A stretch of 36,733 nt of DNA from Thermus tengchongensis. Lineage in GTDB: Bacteria; Deinococcota; Deinococci; Deinococcales; Thermaceae. Positions 1 to 6,643 of this stretch are shown one piece after another (position 1 is the first letter of the stretch; the number at the start of each line of letters is the position of its first letter). The position numbers were made by a program, and so were the translations under genes. The notes beneath the pieces were generated by a model. The model saw only the letters and a list, made by a program, of their open reading frames with translations, was not told the DNA's origin and did not search any database. The stretch covers positions 14,615 through 51,347 of the forward strand of contig NZ_JAKEDU010000008.1 of assembly GCF_021462405.1 (NCBI RefSeq), written 5' to 3'.

Positions 1-639
1 TACGAGGGGCTTTTGGACGTGGTGGTGGGTTTTTACGAGCGGGACGAGGGGGCCTATTACAACAGCGCCGCCTACCTGGAGCTTCCCCACCGCATCGTCC
101 ACGTGCACCGCAAGGTTTTCCTGCCCACCTACGGGGTCTTTGACGAGGAGCGCTACCTGGCCCGGGGAAGCCGGGTGGGGGCCTTCCAGACCCGCTTTGG
201 CCGCGCGGCCATCCTCATCTGCGAGGACTTCTGGCACTCCATCACCGCAGCCATCGCCGCCCTGGACGGGGCCGAGGTCCTCTACGTGCCCGCGGCCAGC
301 CCGGCCCGGGGCTTCCATGGGGAGCGCCCAGAAAACGTGGAGCGCTGGCGCACCCTGGCCCGGGCGGTGGCGGCGGAGCACGGGGTGTACGTGGTGCTCG
401 CTAGCCTGGTGGGGTTTGAGGCGGGGAAGGGGATGAGCGGAGGGAGCCTGGCGGTGGGGCCCGAAGGGCGGATCCTGGCGGAGGCCCCCCTCTTTGAGGA
501 GGCGGCCCTTCTCTTCGCCCTGGACCGGGAACGCATCCCCCCTGTGCGTTACGATAGCCCCCTCCTTTCCGACCTGCAGGCCGCCTTGCCCCTTCTCCTT
601 CCCGACCTGGAACGGGTGCTGCAAAAGGAGGGAAGATGA
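1..639 (+). CDS. Carbon-nitrogen hydrolase, probable glutaminase subunit of NAD+ synthase (5' partial)
   Basis: This is the C-terminal 212 codons of a nitrilase-superfamily amidohydrolase; the reading frame is open to the left edge, so the true start and the first catalytic Glu lie outside the window. The remaining catalytic residues are visible: Lys at residue 38 of the fragment (HRKVFLPTYG) and the nucleophile Cys at residue 74 (LICEDFWH). The CEDFW context resembles the glutaminase domain of glutamine-dependent NAD+ synthetases. Its stop codon overlaps the nadE start (ATGA at 636-639), so the two are translationally coupled. I infer that it releases ammonia from glutamine and passes it to NadE as a split version of the usual two-domain enzyme. 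A stand-alone omega-amidase or other amidase is the main alternative. Confidence 0.85.
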   Translation, partial: YEGLLDVVVGFYERDEGAYYNSAAYLELPHRIVHVHRKVFLPTYGVFDEERYLARGSRVGAFQTRFGRAAILICEDFWHSITAAIAALDGAEVLYVPAASPARGFHGERPENVERWRTLARAVAAEHGVYVVLASLVGFEAGKGMSGGSLAVGPEGRILAEAPLFEEAALLFALDRERIPPVRYDSPLLSDLQAALPLLLPDLERVLQKEGR

Positions 640-1481
640 CCGTTCTGGAAGCTCCCAAGGCCCAGGAGACCCTAGAGCTCAACTGGCCCCTGGTGGCCGA
701 CTTCCTCACCCGCTTCATACGGGAAGAGCTCGCCTGGCGGGGCTACGAAAAGGCCATCGTGGCCGTTTCGGGAGGGGTGGACTCCGCCACCACCTTAGCC
801 CTGGCGGTGCGGGCCCTGGGGCCTGAAAGGGTCCATGCCCTCTTCCTGCCCCATCGGGAAAGTAGCCCCCTTTCCCGGGAGCACGCCCACCTGGTGGCGG
901 AGGCCTTTGGGGTGGCCCTGGAGGAGGTGGACATCACCCCCATGGTGGAGGGCTACGCCGCGCAAACCCCGGACCTCACTCCCCACCGCAAGGGCAACGT
1001 CATGGCCCGGGCCCGCATGATCGTGCTCTTCGACAAGTCCCAGGCCTACGGGGCCTTGCCCTTGGGCACGGGCAACAAGACGGAAAGGCTTTTCGGCTAC
1101 TTCACCTGGCACGGGGACGACACCCCCCCGGTGAACCCCTTGGGGGACCTCTACAAGACCCAGGTCTGGGCCCTGGCCCGCTTTCTTGGGGTGCCCGAGG
1201 CGGTGGTGGCCAAGGCCCCCACCGCCGACCTCATCCCAGGCCAGACGGACGAGGCCGACCTGGGGGTGCGCTACCTGCGGGCCGACGTCATCCTGGAGCA
1301 CTACCTGAAGGGCTACCCTGACGCCTACATCGAGAGCCTGGGCTACACCCCTGAGGAGATCGCGCGGGTCAAGGAGCGGGTGAACCGCACCCACTGGAAG
1401 CGGGCCCTGCCCACCGTGGCCCTCCTTTCCTCCACCGCCATCGGGGAGTTCTACCTCCGTCCCTTGGACTACCGGTCATGA
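636..1481 (+). CDS. nadE: NAD+ synthase (synthetase subunit)
   Basis: The 281-residue protein adenylates and amidates nicotinic acid adenine dinucleotide to NAD+, the last step of NAD biosynthesis in the cytoplasm. The PP-loop motif SGGVDS is at residues 45-50, and the LGTGNKTE and PTADLIPGQTDE segments typical of NadE follow. The length matches ammonia-dependent NadE without a glutaminase domain. That domain is instead the separate nitrilase-like gene directly upstream, with which it shares ATGA. The 3' end overlaps the next gene (ATGA at 1478-1481), so at least three genes are read as one operon. Family assignment is firm; physical association with the upstream protein is inferred. Confidence 0.95.
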   Translation: MTVLEAPKAQETLELNWPLVADFLTRFIREELAWRGYEKAIVAVSGGVDSATTLALAVRALGPERVHALFLPHRESSPLSREHAHLVAEAFGVALEEVDITPMVEGYAAQTPDLTPHRKGNVMARARMIVLFDKSQAYGALPLGTGNKTERLFGYFTWHGDDTPPVNPLGDLYKTQVWALARFLGVPEAVVAKAPTADLIPGQTDEADLGVRYLRADVILEHYLKGYPDAYIESLGYTPEEIARVKERVNRTHWKRALPTVALLSSTAIGEFYLRPLDYRS

Positions 1482-1888
1482 CGGATGCGGAGCTCAAAGC
1501 CTACTTGGAAAGGGCGCGCACCATCGCCGTCCTCGGGGCCCACAAGGATCCCCTTCGCCCTGCCCACTACGTGCCCAAGTACCTCTTCGAGCAGGGCTAC
1601 CGCCTCCTGCCCGTGAACCCCCGCTTTAGGGGAGAGGAGCTTTTCGGGACCAAGGTGGTGGGAAGCCTGGGGGAGATCCTCGAGCCCGTGGACATCTTGG
1701 ACATCTTCCGCCCCCCGGAGGCCCTCATGGGCCACCTGGAGGAGGTTCTAACCCTCCGCCCTGGGATGGTGTGGCTCCAGTCGGGCATCCGCCACCCTGC
1801 CTTTGAGGCCGCCTTGAGGCAGGCGGGCCTCCTGGTGGTGGCGGACCGTTGCCTCATGGTGGAACACCGGCGGCTCTTTTCCCTCTGA
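1478..1888 (+). CDS. CoA-binding domain protein (YccU-like)
   Basis: A 136-residue protein consisting of one Rossmann-type CoA-binding domain. It starts with the typical TIAVLGAHKDPLRPAHYVPKYL segment and has the conserved VDILDIFRPPEAL and WLQSGI stretches, ending near CLMVEHRRL. Members of this family (YccU-like, PF13380) bind CoA, but their cellular role is not settled. The start codon lies inside the nadE stop (ATGA), and the next gene begins 20 bases after its stop, so it belongs to the nadE-mutY operon. No catalytic residues can be assigned from the sequence. Confidence 0.9.
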   Translation: MTDAELKAYLERARTIAVLGAHKDPLRPAHYVPKYLFEQGYRLLPVNPRFRGEELFGTKVVGSLGEILEPVDILDIFRPPEALMGHLEEVLTLRPGMVWLQSGIRHPAFEAALRQAGLLVVADRCLMVEHRRLFSL

Positions 1889-1908
1889 ACGCGAAGGTCC
1901 TACTTCCC

Positions 1909-2892
1909 ATGGAAGCCTGGCAGAAGGCCCTCCTCGCCTGGTACCGGGAGCAGGCCCGCACCCTTCCCTGGCGGGGGGAGAAGGACCCCTACCGGGTTTT
2001 GGTGGCCGAGGTCCTCCTCCAGCAGACGCGGGTGGAGCAGGCCATGCCCTACTACCGCCGCTTCCTGGAGCGCTTCCCCACCCTTGCCGCCTTGCGGGCA
2101 GCCTCCTTGGAGGAGGTGCTGAAGGTTTGGCAGGGGGCGGGCTACTACCGCCGGGCGGTGAACCTCCACCGCCTGGCCCAGGGGGTGGAGGCCCTGCCCC
2201 GAAGCTACGCCGAGCTCCTGAAGCTTCCCGGCCTCGGCCCCTACACTGCGGCGGCGGTGGCCTCCATGGCCTTTGGGGAGCGGGTGGCGGCGGTGGACGG
2301 GAACATAAGGAGGGTCCTCGCCCGGCTTTTTGCCCTGGAAGACCCCGCCCCCAAGGCGCTTCAGGACCTGGCGCAACGCCTTCTGCCGCAAGGGGAAGAC
2401 CCGGGGGTTTGGAACCAGGCCCTCATGGACCTGGGGGCCATGGTCTGCCTCCCCAAAGCCCCCCGCTGCCTGGCCTGCCCCCTTAGGGCCTTCTGCCGGG
2501 GCCAGGAGGAGCCGGAGCGCTACCCCAGGCCCCGGCGTCGGGCCGTCCGGGAGGAGGCCCTGGCGGCTTTGGTCCTCCTGGGGCGGAAGGGGGTCCACCT
2601 GGAGCGGCTTTCCGGGCGCTTCCAAGGGCTATACGGGGTGCCGCTTTTCCCCCTGGAGGAGCTCCCCGAGCGGGCCCAGGCCTTCGGGGTGGCCCCCAGG
2701 CCTGCGGGGAAGGTGCGCCACGCCCTCACCCACCGCCGCCTCGAGGTCCAGGTCTACCTGGCCCCCTGGGAAGGGGAGGGGGAGGACCCCTGGGAGAAGC
2801 CCCTACCCAAGCTCATGGAGAAGGTGCTCCGCCAGGCGCAGGCCCTCTTGGCTCATGAGGGCGTAGTCCCCTTCCCGCACGCAAAGCCCTAG
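1909..2892 (+). CDS. mutY: A/G-specific adenine DNA glycosylase
   Basis: MutY removes adenine mispaired with 8-oxoguanine. With the ATG at 1909 the protein has 327 residues. It carries the catalytic Glu34 (VAEVLLQQTR), a helix-hairpin-helix LPGLGPYTAAAVAS (about 107-119), catalytic Asp130 (AAVDGNIRR), and the [4Fe-4S] ligands Cys180, Cys187, Cys190 and Cys196 in the spacing C-x6-C-x2-C-x5-C. The C-terminal part (about 215-320) is the NUDIX-like 8-oxoG recognition domain with HALTHRRL. An upstream in-frame start at 1849 would overlap the previous gene and adds residues without homology, so I rejected it. The last 90 bases overlap the convergent gene on the minus strand. Confidence 0.95.
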   Translation: MEAWQKALLAWYREQARTLPWRGEKDPYRVLVAEVLLQQTRVEQAMPYYRRFLERFPTLAALRAASLEEVLKVWQGAGYYRRAVNLHRLAQGVEALPRSYAELLKLPGLGPYTAAAVASMAFGERVAAVDGNIRRVLARLFALEDPAPKALQDLAQRLLPQGEDPGVWNQALMDLGAMVCLPKAPRCLACPLRAFCRGQEEPERYPRPRRRAVREEALAALVLLGRKGVHLERLSGRFQGLYGVPLFPLEELPERAQAFGVAPRPAGKVRHALTHRRLEVQVYLAPWEGEGEDPWEKPLPKLMEKVLRQAQALLAHEGVVPFPHAKP

Positions 2893-3501
2893 GCCGTAGA
2901 GCCCCTCTAGCCGCTTCAAGCGGAAGGTGGCCGCTTCCCACTCCTCAGGGTGGAAGGCGTGGTAGCGCACCCGGTAGCCCGGGGTCGTGGGGGTTTCGGG
3001 TACCTCGCCCTCCCGCTCCAGGAAGCGGAAGCCCAGGGCCAGGAGGTGCTGGAAAAGGTCGGGGTAGCTGGCCTCGGAAAGCCTCCCCGCCTCCTCCTCC
3101 ACCTCCCCAATGCGGAGCCTAGCCCCCAGGAAGCTCCCCACCGCCAGCACCACCCGTTCCGCCTCCACCGGGGGGCCTTCCCAGGTGCTCACCCCCACCA
3201 CGCGGCTTCCCTCCAAGAGGAGGCCCGTGGCCGTGGCTTGGAAAAGGTGCAGGTTCCTTTCGGCCTCCAACAGGTACTTGGCCCGGGCGTGGAAGGTCCA
3301 AAGCCGGGGATCGGCCGGGTCATAGGCCCTTTCCAGCAGGCTCCCTGGGGGAAAGGGGGGCTTTGGGGGGAGGAAGGGCATCATCACCGAGTCCAGGCTC
3401 TGGGTGAGGAGGCCCACCCGCACCCCTTCCCGCGCCAAACGGTAGGCGGCCTCGCTCCCCGCGAAGCCCGCCCCCACGATGAGGACCTGATACGCGCCCA
3501 T
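2803..3501 (-). CDS. Small GidA/TrmFO-related FAD protein
   Basis: A 232-residue FAD-binding protein related to the flavin domain of GidA (MnmG) and TrmFO. The dinucleotide motif GAGFAGSEAAYRLA starts at residue 9, the GidA-like VLAVGSFLGARL segment is in the middle, and the C-terminus (YGLGLCVREGDYALMSQEGLRLAEHL) resembles the closing FAD loop of GidA. It is about one third the length of MnmG and lacks the tRNA-binding insertion and C-terminal domains. From memory, a Thermus thermophilus protein of this kind was solved by structural genomics as a 'GidA-related protein'; its function is not known to me. The ATG directly follows the tRNA-Trp terminator and has no Shine-Dalgarno sequence. The 3' end overlaps mutY by 90 bases. 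Confidence 0.85.
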   Translation of the reverse strand: MGAYQVLIVGAGFAGSEAAYRLAREGVRVGLLTQSLDSVMMPFLPPKPPFPPGSLLERAYDPADPRLWTFHARAKYLLEAERNLHLFQATATGLLLEGSRVVGVSTWEGPPVEAERVVLAVGSFLGARLRIGEVEEEAGRLSEASYPDLFQHLLALGFRFLEREGEVPETPTTPGYRVRYHAFHPEEWEAATFRLKRLEGLYGLGLCVREGDYALMSQEGLRLAEHLLHELG

Positions 3502-3505
3502 AACG

Positions 3506-3525
3506 AAAAAAGGCCCCGAAGGGCC
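3506..3525 (-). terminator. Intrinsic terminator of tRNA-Trp
   Basis: On the minus strand GGCCC, a TTCG tetraloop and GGGCC form a five-pair stem followed by six T residues. It begins 3 bases after the CCA end of tRNA-Trp. The T-run ends only five bases before the ATG of the GidA-related gene. Confidence 0.85.
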
Positions 3526-3528
3526 GTT

Positions 3529-3604
3529 TGGCGGGCCGTGAAGGACTCGAACCTCCAACCCCCGGTTTTGGAGACCGGTGCTCTGCCAGTTGAGCTAACG
3601 GCCC
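3529..3604 (-). tRNA. trnW: tRNA-Trp (anticodon CCA)
   Basis: The minus strand folds as a complete cloverleaf of 73 nt plus an encoded CCA (3529-3531). The acceptor stem GGGCCGT pairs with ACGGCCC, the anticodon stem is CCGGT/ACCGG, the anticodon loop CTCCAAA has anticodon CCA at 3569-3571, and the T arm is GGAGG-TTCGAGT-CCTTC. The discriminator base is G, as usual for bacterial tRNA-Trp. A strong promoter lies upstream and a terminator immediately downstream. Confidence 0.97.
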
Positions 3605-3616
3605 CCGCCTCCAGGG

Positions 3617-3645
3617 ATTGTAGCACACCCCCGGGAAAAGGCCAA
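3617..3645 (-). promoter_or_regulatory. Promoter of tRNA-Trp
   Basis: On the minus strand a -35 box TTGGCC (3640-3645) is separated by exactly 17 nt from a -10 box TACAAT (3617-3622). The tRNA 5' end is 13 nt beyond the -10, which leaves a short leader to be processed by RNase P. Confidence 0.8.
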
Positions 3646-3659
3646 GGGGCGCCTTCCTG

Positions 3660-3665
3660 TAGAAT
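3660..3665 (+). promoter_or_regulatory. -10 box of the LysM/P60 gene (leaderless)
   Basis: TAGAAT is followed by six bases and then the ATG at 3672. Transcription starting about 7 nt after the -10 would begin at the start codon. No Shine-Dalgarno sequence is present and no good -35 is visible. Confidence 0.65.
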
Positions 3666-3671
3666 GGGGCC

Positions 3672-4550
3672 ATGCCCCGCAGGTTGGCCCTGGTGGTCCT
3701 ATGTTTGCTTTTCCCTTGGACCCTGGCCCAGGCGACCTCTCCCCAAGGGGGCTCTTTGGAAGGGCCTGTCCTATCGCACACCGTGGCCCCAGGGGATACC
3801 CTTTTCTCCATCGCCCGGCGCTACGGCACCACCGTGGAGGAGCTCATGCGCCTCAATGGCCTGGATACCTTCCTCATCCAGCCGGGGCAGGTGCTCAGGC
3901 TTCCCCAAGGGGGGGAGCGCATCCACGTGGTGGCTCCCGGGGATACCCTTTTCTCCCTGGCGCGCCGCTACGGCACCACGGTGGAAGAGCTCATGCGCCT
4001 CAACGGGCTTTCCACGCCGGGGCTTAAGGTAGGCCAGACCCTAAGGATCCCGGCCTCCAGGGGGGAGGAGGGATCCCGGGGGAAAGCCGCCCTGGAGTCC
4101 CCTCCCTGGACCCAGGGTGGAGCCCATGCCCGTGACCTGAGGGAATCCCCCCCGGCGGTGGGCGAGGATTACGACCCGGAAAGCCCGCTTCTCAAAATCG
4201 TGCTCCGCTACCTGGGGGTGCCCTACAAGTATGGGGCCAACTCCCCCACCTCCTTGGACTGCTCCGCCTTCGTGGCCCAGGTCTATGCCGAGCTGGGGGT
4301 GGCCCTGCCCCGCACCACCCGGGAGCAGTTTCAGGCCTTTCCCGCCGTCGAGTCCTTGCGCCCGGGGGATCTGGTCTTCTTCAGCTTTGGGGGAAAGGAT
4401 ATAGACCACGTGGGCATCTACCTGGGCCGGGGGGTCTTCGCTCATGCCAGCAGCTACGGGAGCCGGGTGGTGATCGAAAGCCTCGAGGCCCCTTTCTATC
4501 GGAAGGCCTACCGGGGTGCTCGGCGGGTGGTGCAGGAGGTGGGGAAATAG
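3672..4550 (+). CDS. Secreted LysM - NlpC/P60 peptidoglycan endopeptidase
   Basis: A 292-residue exported cell-wall hydrolase. Residues 1-20 are a signal peptide (two Arg, then a hydrophobic stretch ending LAQA). Two LysM peptidoglycan-binding domains follow at about 36-78 and 85-127, then a low-complexity linker (128-165), then the NlpC/P60 catalytic domain. The catalytic residues are Cys197 (LDCSAFV), His246 (DHVGIYLG) and probably His258 (FAHAS). Such enzymes cleave D-gamma-glutamyl-diaminopimelate-type or related stem-peptide bonds; Thermus peptidoglycan contains ornithine, so the exact bond is uncertain. The two LysM units are nearly identical. The gene stands alone behind a leaderless promoter, divergent from tRNA-Trp. 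Confidence 0.93.
   Translation: MPRRLALVVLCLLFPWTLAQATSPQGGSLEGPVLSHTVAPGDTLFSIARRYGTTVEELMRLNGLDTFLIQPGQVLRLPQGGERIHVVAPGDTLFSLARRYGTTVEELMRLNGLSTPGLKVGQTLRIPASRGEEGSRGKAALESPPWTQGGAHARDLRESPPAVGEDYDPESPLLKIVLRYLGVPYKYGANSPTSLDCSAFVAQVYAELGVALPRTTREQFQAFPAVESLRPGDLVFFSFGGKDIDHVGIYLGRGVFAHASSYGSRVVIESLEAPFYRKAYRGARRVVQEVGK
3777..4052 (+). repeat. Tandem duplication encoding two LysM domains (147-bp period)
   Basis: Positions 3777-3905 and 3924-4052 encode LysM1 and LysM2. The core VAPGDTLFS-(I/L)-ARRYGTTVEELMRLNGL is identical but for one residue, and the underlying DNA is also nearly identical over about 75 bases. This points to a recent or gene-converted duplication. Confidence 0.85.
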
Positions 4551-4565
4551 GTGCCCGCCGGGGCC

Positions 4566-5492
4566 TCAGGGCCAGTCCTTGATCTCTCCCCGGGCCTTCC
4601 TAAGGGCGGTGAGGAGGGCCTCCCCGGGCCGGCCCTCCCCGCGGAAGGCCTCGGTCTCCCGCTCCAGCCAGGCCTCCCCTTCCCGGAAGAGCACCCCGCG
4701 GGCCTCTCCTAGGGCCTCCTCCAGGAGGGCCCCCAGGGAGTAGAAGGGAGCGCCAGGGGGAAGGTCGGGGTCCAGGCCCTGATGGGCGATGGCCCGGCCA
4801 TAGGGCCTTTCCCGCTCCTCCATGGTGCCCCCTTGGGCGAAGTACCGCCTCAAGACCCTCCCCCAGTCCCCCACCCGGCTATAGGGGGCCATGGCCTGGA
4901 AGCCCGCTTCCAGGTCCTCAGGCTCGTAAGGGCGGTAGCGGTTCTCGTGCACCACCAGCTTCCGTGGAAGCCGGGGCCTGGGGGGGCCCGCCTCGTCCGG
5001 CACCCCCACCGCCAGGCCCACCGCGGGGATGACCCCTTTGGGAAGCTCCAGGAGGTTGATGAGCTCCTCCACCCCGTTCAGCACCCCCCCGATGAAGCAG
5101 ACCCCGTAACCTAAGGCCTCAGCGGTAAGGGCCAGGTAGCTGGCGGCAAGCCCTGCATCTAAGAGGGCGAAGTGCAAGGCGGTTTTGGGCCAGAAGGCCA
5201 TCCTTTCCCCCCGATAGGCGAGAAGCCTCTCCAGGCGATGGACGTCCGCCAGGAAAACGAAGAACTCCGCTGCCTGGCGGATGTGCTCCTGGTTACCGGA
5301 AAGCTGGGCCACCCTTTCCCTGAGCCCGGGGTCCGTAATCCGGATGGCGCTGTAAAGCTGGGCACTGGCGTCGGTGGGGGCTCTTTGCAGGGCGAAGAGG
5401 AGCTTCTCCAAGTCTTCCTCGGGTATGGGCACCGGCTTAAAGCGGCGCACGCTGCGCCTTTGGGCCAGGATGGGAAGAAGGTCCACCGCCAT
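4566..5492 (-). CDS. Nitroreductase-family flavoprotein with C-terminal extension
   Basis: A 308-residue protein of the NADPH-dependent FMN nitroreductase family. The N-terminal RRSVRRFKPVPIPEEDLEKLL is the typical FMN-binding start, and LDAGLAASYLALTAEALGYGVCFIGG (about 127-152) and VPAVGLAVGVPDE-type segments complete the fold. The closest family pattern is NfsA-like. Residues beyond about 225 form an alpha-helical, charged extension that I do not recognise. The ATG at 5492 is supported by a -10 box TATAGT seven bases upstream; the longer start at 5534 would extend into pilD and is unlikely. The substrate is unknown. It converges with the LysM gene, 15 bases apart. Confidence 0.82.
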   Translation of the reverse strand: MAVDLLPILAQRRSVRRFKPVPIPEEDLEKLLFALQRAPTDASAQLYSAIRITDPGLRERVAQLSGNQEHIRQAAEFFVFLADVHRLERLLAYRGERMAFWPKTALHFALLDAGLAASYLALTAEALGYGVCFIGGVLNGVEELINLLELPKGVIPAVGLAVGVPDEAGPPRPRLPRKLVVHENRYRPYEPEDLEAGFQAMAPYSRVGDWGRVLRRYFAQGGTMEERERPYGRAIAHQGLDPDLPPGAPFYSLGALLEEALGEARGVLFREGEAWLERETEAFRGEGRPGEALLTALRKARGEIKDWP

Positions 5493-5499
5493 CCTCCCC

Positions 5500-5505
5500 A
5501 CTATA
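5500..5505 (-). promoter_or_regulatory. -10 box of the nitroreductase gene, containing the pilD stop codon
   Basis: On the minus strand TATAGT is followed by GGGGAGG and the ATG at 5492. The TAG within this box is the pilD stop codon (5501-5503). The GGGGAGG abuts the start codon and is too close to act as a Shine-Dalgarno sequence, so leaderless translation is more likely. Confidence 0.6.
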
Positions 5506-6580
5506 GGCCTAGCCAGGCCATGTACGCCCTCCACAGGGTTTCCCCGAAGAAGAAGGCCACCACCCCGCCCAAGGCCAGGTAGGGGCCGAAGGGGATTTTC
5601 CGTTGCCGGAAGGCCAGGCCCACCAGGGCCCCGACGAAGACCCCCAGGAACAGGGCCAGGAGGCTATAGAGCCCAAGCCAGGCTCCCAGCGCCCCCAAAA
5701 GCTTCACATCCCCATAGCCCATGGCCACGGGATCGGTTTCTTCCCCCTCCTTGTTTACCTCGTTTACGGGTTTAAAGGCCCAGTAAAGCCCCCCTGCCAG
5801 GGCCAACCCCCCTGCCGCCAGGAAGGACCCTTTCAAGGTGCTGAGGAGGTCGGCCCCCAGGTAGGGAGCCAGGATCCAGGCCAGGGGCAAGAGGGGAAGG
5901 GTGATCCGGTCAGGAAGCACCACGGGCCTCCCCGTGCGCGCCGAAAGGGCCCAGGTGAGGAAGGCCAGGGCCATCCCTACTCCCGGTCCCAAGAGGGCAC
6001 CGAAAAGGGCGGCCATGTGCACCTGGTGGGGTCCCACGGGCACCTCCGCCCTGGCCTCGCGGAAGCGCCTCAGGAAAAGCCCTCCATACCCCGCCACCAG
6101 CCCCAGGATCCCGGCGGCGATCAGGGCCCCGTCCAGGGCCTCGACAAAGGGGCGGGGGAAGGAGAGGAGGTAGGCAGAAAGGAGCCCCAGGAAGAGGAGG
6201 CCGTAGGTGAGGCCGTCGGGAAGCTCGTAGGTGTCCAGGTCGATGAAGGCCAGGGCCACCAGGAGGCCCAAGAAGGCGAAGACCAGGAGGGCCTCGAGGG
6301 AGGGGGGATAAAAGAGGCTCGCCAGGAGGAAAAGCCCCCCGGTGAGGGCCTCCACCAGGGGGTAGCGGGGGCTGATGGGCTTTCCGCAGTAGCGGCACCT
6401 ACCCCGGAGGACCAGGTAGGAGAGGACGGGCACCAGGTCCATGGGGCCAAGGCGGTGGCCGCAATGGGGGCAGCGGGAAGGGGGGAAGACGATGGATTCC
6501 CCTCTGGGCAGGCGGTGGACCACCACGTTCAGGAAGGAGCCCACCAGAAGGCCTAAGACCAAGGCGAAAAGGGGCCACAT
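5501..6580 (-). CDS. pilD: Type IV prepilin peptidase / N-methyltransferase
   Basis: A 359-residue inner-membrane aspartyl protease (A24 family) that cleaves prepilin leader peptides and methylates the new N-terminus. It is needed for type IV pili and thus for natural transformation in Thermus. The cytoplasmic zinc-type cysteines are Cys37, Cys40, Cys62 and Cys65 (CPHC and CRYC). The catalytic aspartates are in [12 protein letters not shown] (about 114-116) and [10 protein letters not shown] near residue 280. About eight hydrophobic segments are visible. A long insert between the two aspartate motifs makes it longer than the usual 250-290 residues. The start at 6580 lies 6 nt after a -10 box. 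Confidence 0.95.
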   Translation of the reverse strand: MWPLFALVLGLLVGSFLNVVVHRLPRGESIVFPPSRCPHCGHRLGPMDLVPVLSYLVLRGRCRYCGKPISPRYPLVEALTGGLFLLASLFYPPSLEALLVFAFLGLLVALAFIDLDTYELPDGLTYGLLFLGLLSAYLLSFPRPFVEALDGALIAAGILGLVAGYGGLFLRRFREARAEVPVGPHQVHMAALFGALLGPGVGMALAFLTWALSARTGRPVVLPDRITLPLLPLAWILAPYLGADLLSTLKGSFLAAGGLALAGGLYWAFKPVNEVNKEGEETDPVAMGYGDVKLLGALGAWLGLYSLLALFLGVFVGALVGLAFRQRKIPFGPYLALGGVVAFFFGETLWRAYMAWLGL

Positions 6581-6586
6581 GGGGGC

Positions 6587-6592
6587 ATTTTA
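6587..6592 (-). promoter_or_regulatory. -10 box of pilD (leaderless)
   Basis: On the minus strand TAAAAT is followed by GCCCCC and the ATG at 6580, the same geometry as the divergent carboxypeptidase gene. No convincing -35 and no Shine-Dalgarno sequence are visible. Confidence 0.65.
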
Positions 6593-6631
6593 TGGGAGGA
6601 AGGCTTTCACGGTGTTTTGGCGGGAGGGGAG

Positions 6632-6637
6632 TATGAT
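6632..6637 (+). promoter_or_regulatory. -10 box of carboxypeptidase Taq (leaderless)
   Basis: TATGAT is followed by GCCCCC and the GTG start at 6644. It is 39 bp from the divergent pilD -10 box. Confidence 0.65.
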
Positions 6638-6643
6638 GCCCCC

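Noticed and set aside
1849..1908. Earlier mutY start
   Set aside because: It would overlap the CoA-binding gene and adds a stretch without similarity to MutY; the ATG at 1909 gives the normal N-terminus.
2950..4032. 360-codon plus-strand open frame across the GidA-like gene, tRNA-Trp and the LysM gene
   Set aside because: It would read antisense through a tRNA gene and out of frame through the LysM domains; no motif supports it.
6617..6643. Upstream ATG start for carboxypeptidase Taq
   Set aside because: It adds nine residues absent from the T. aquaticus enzyme and lies upstream of the -10 box TATGAT.
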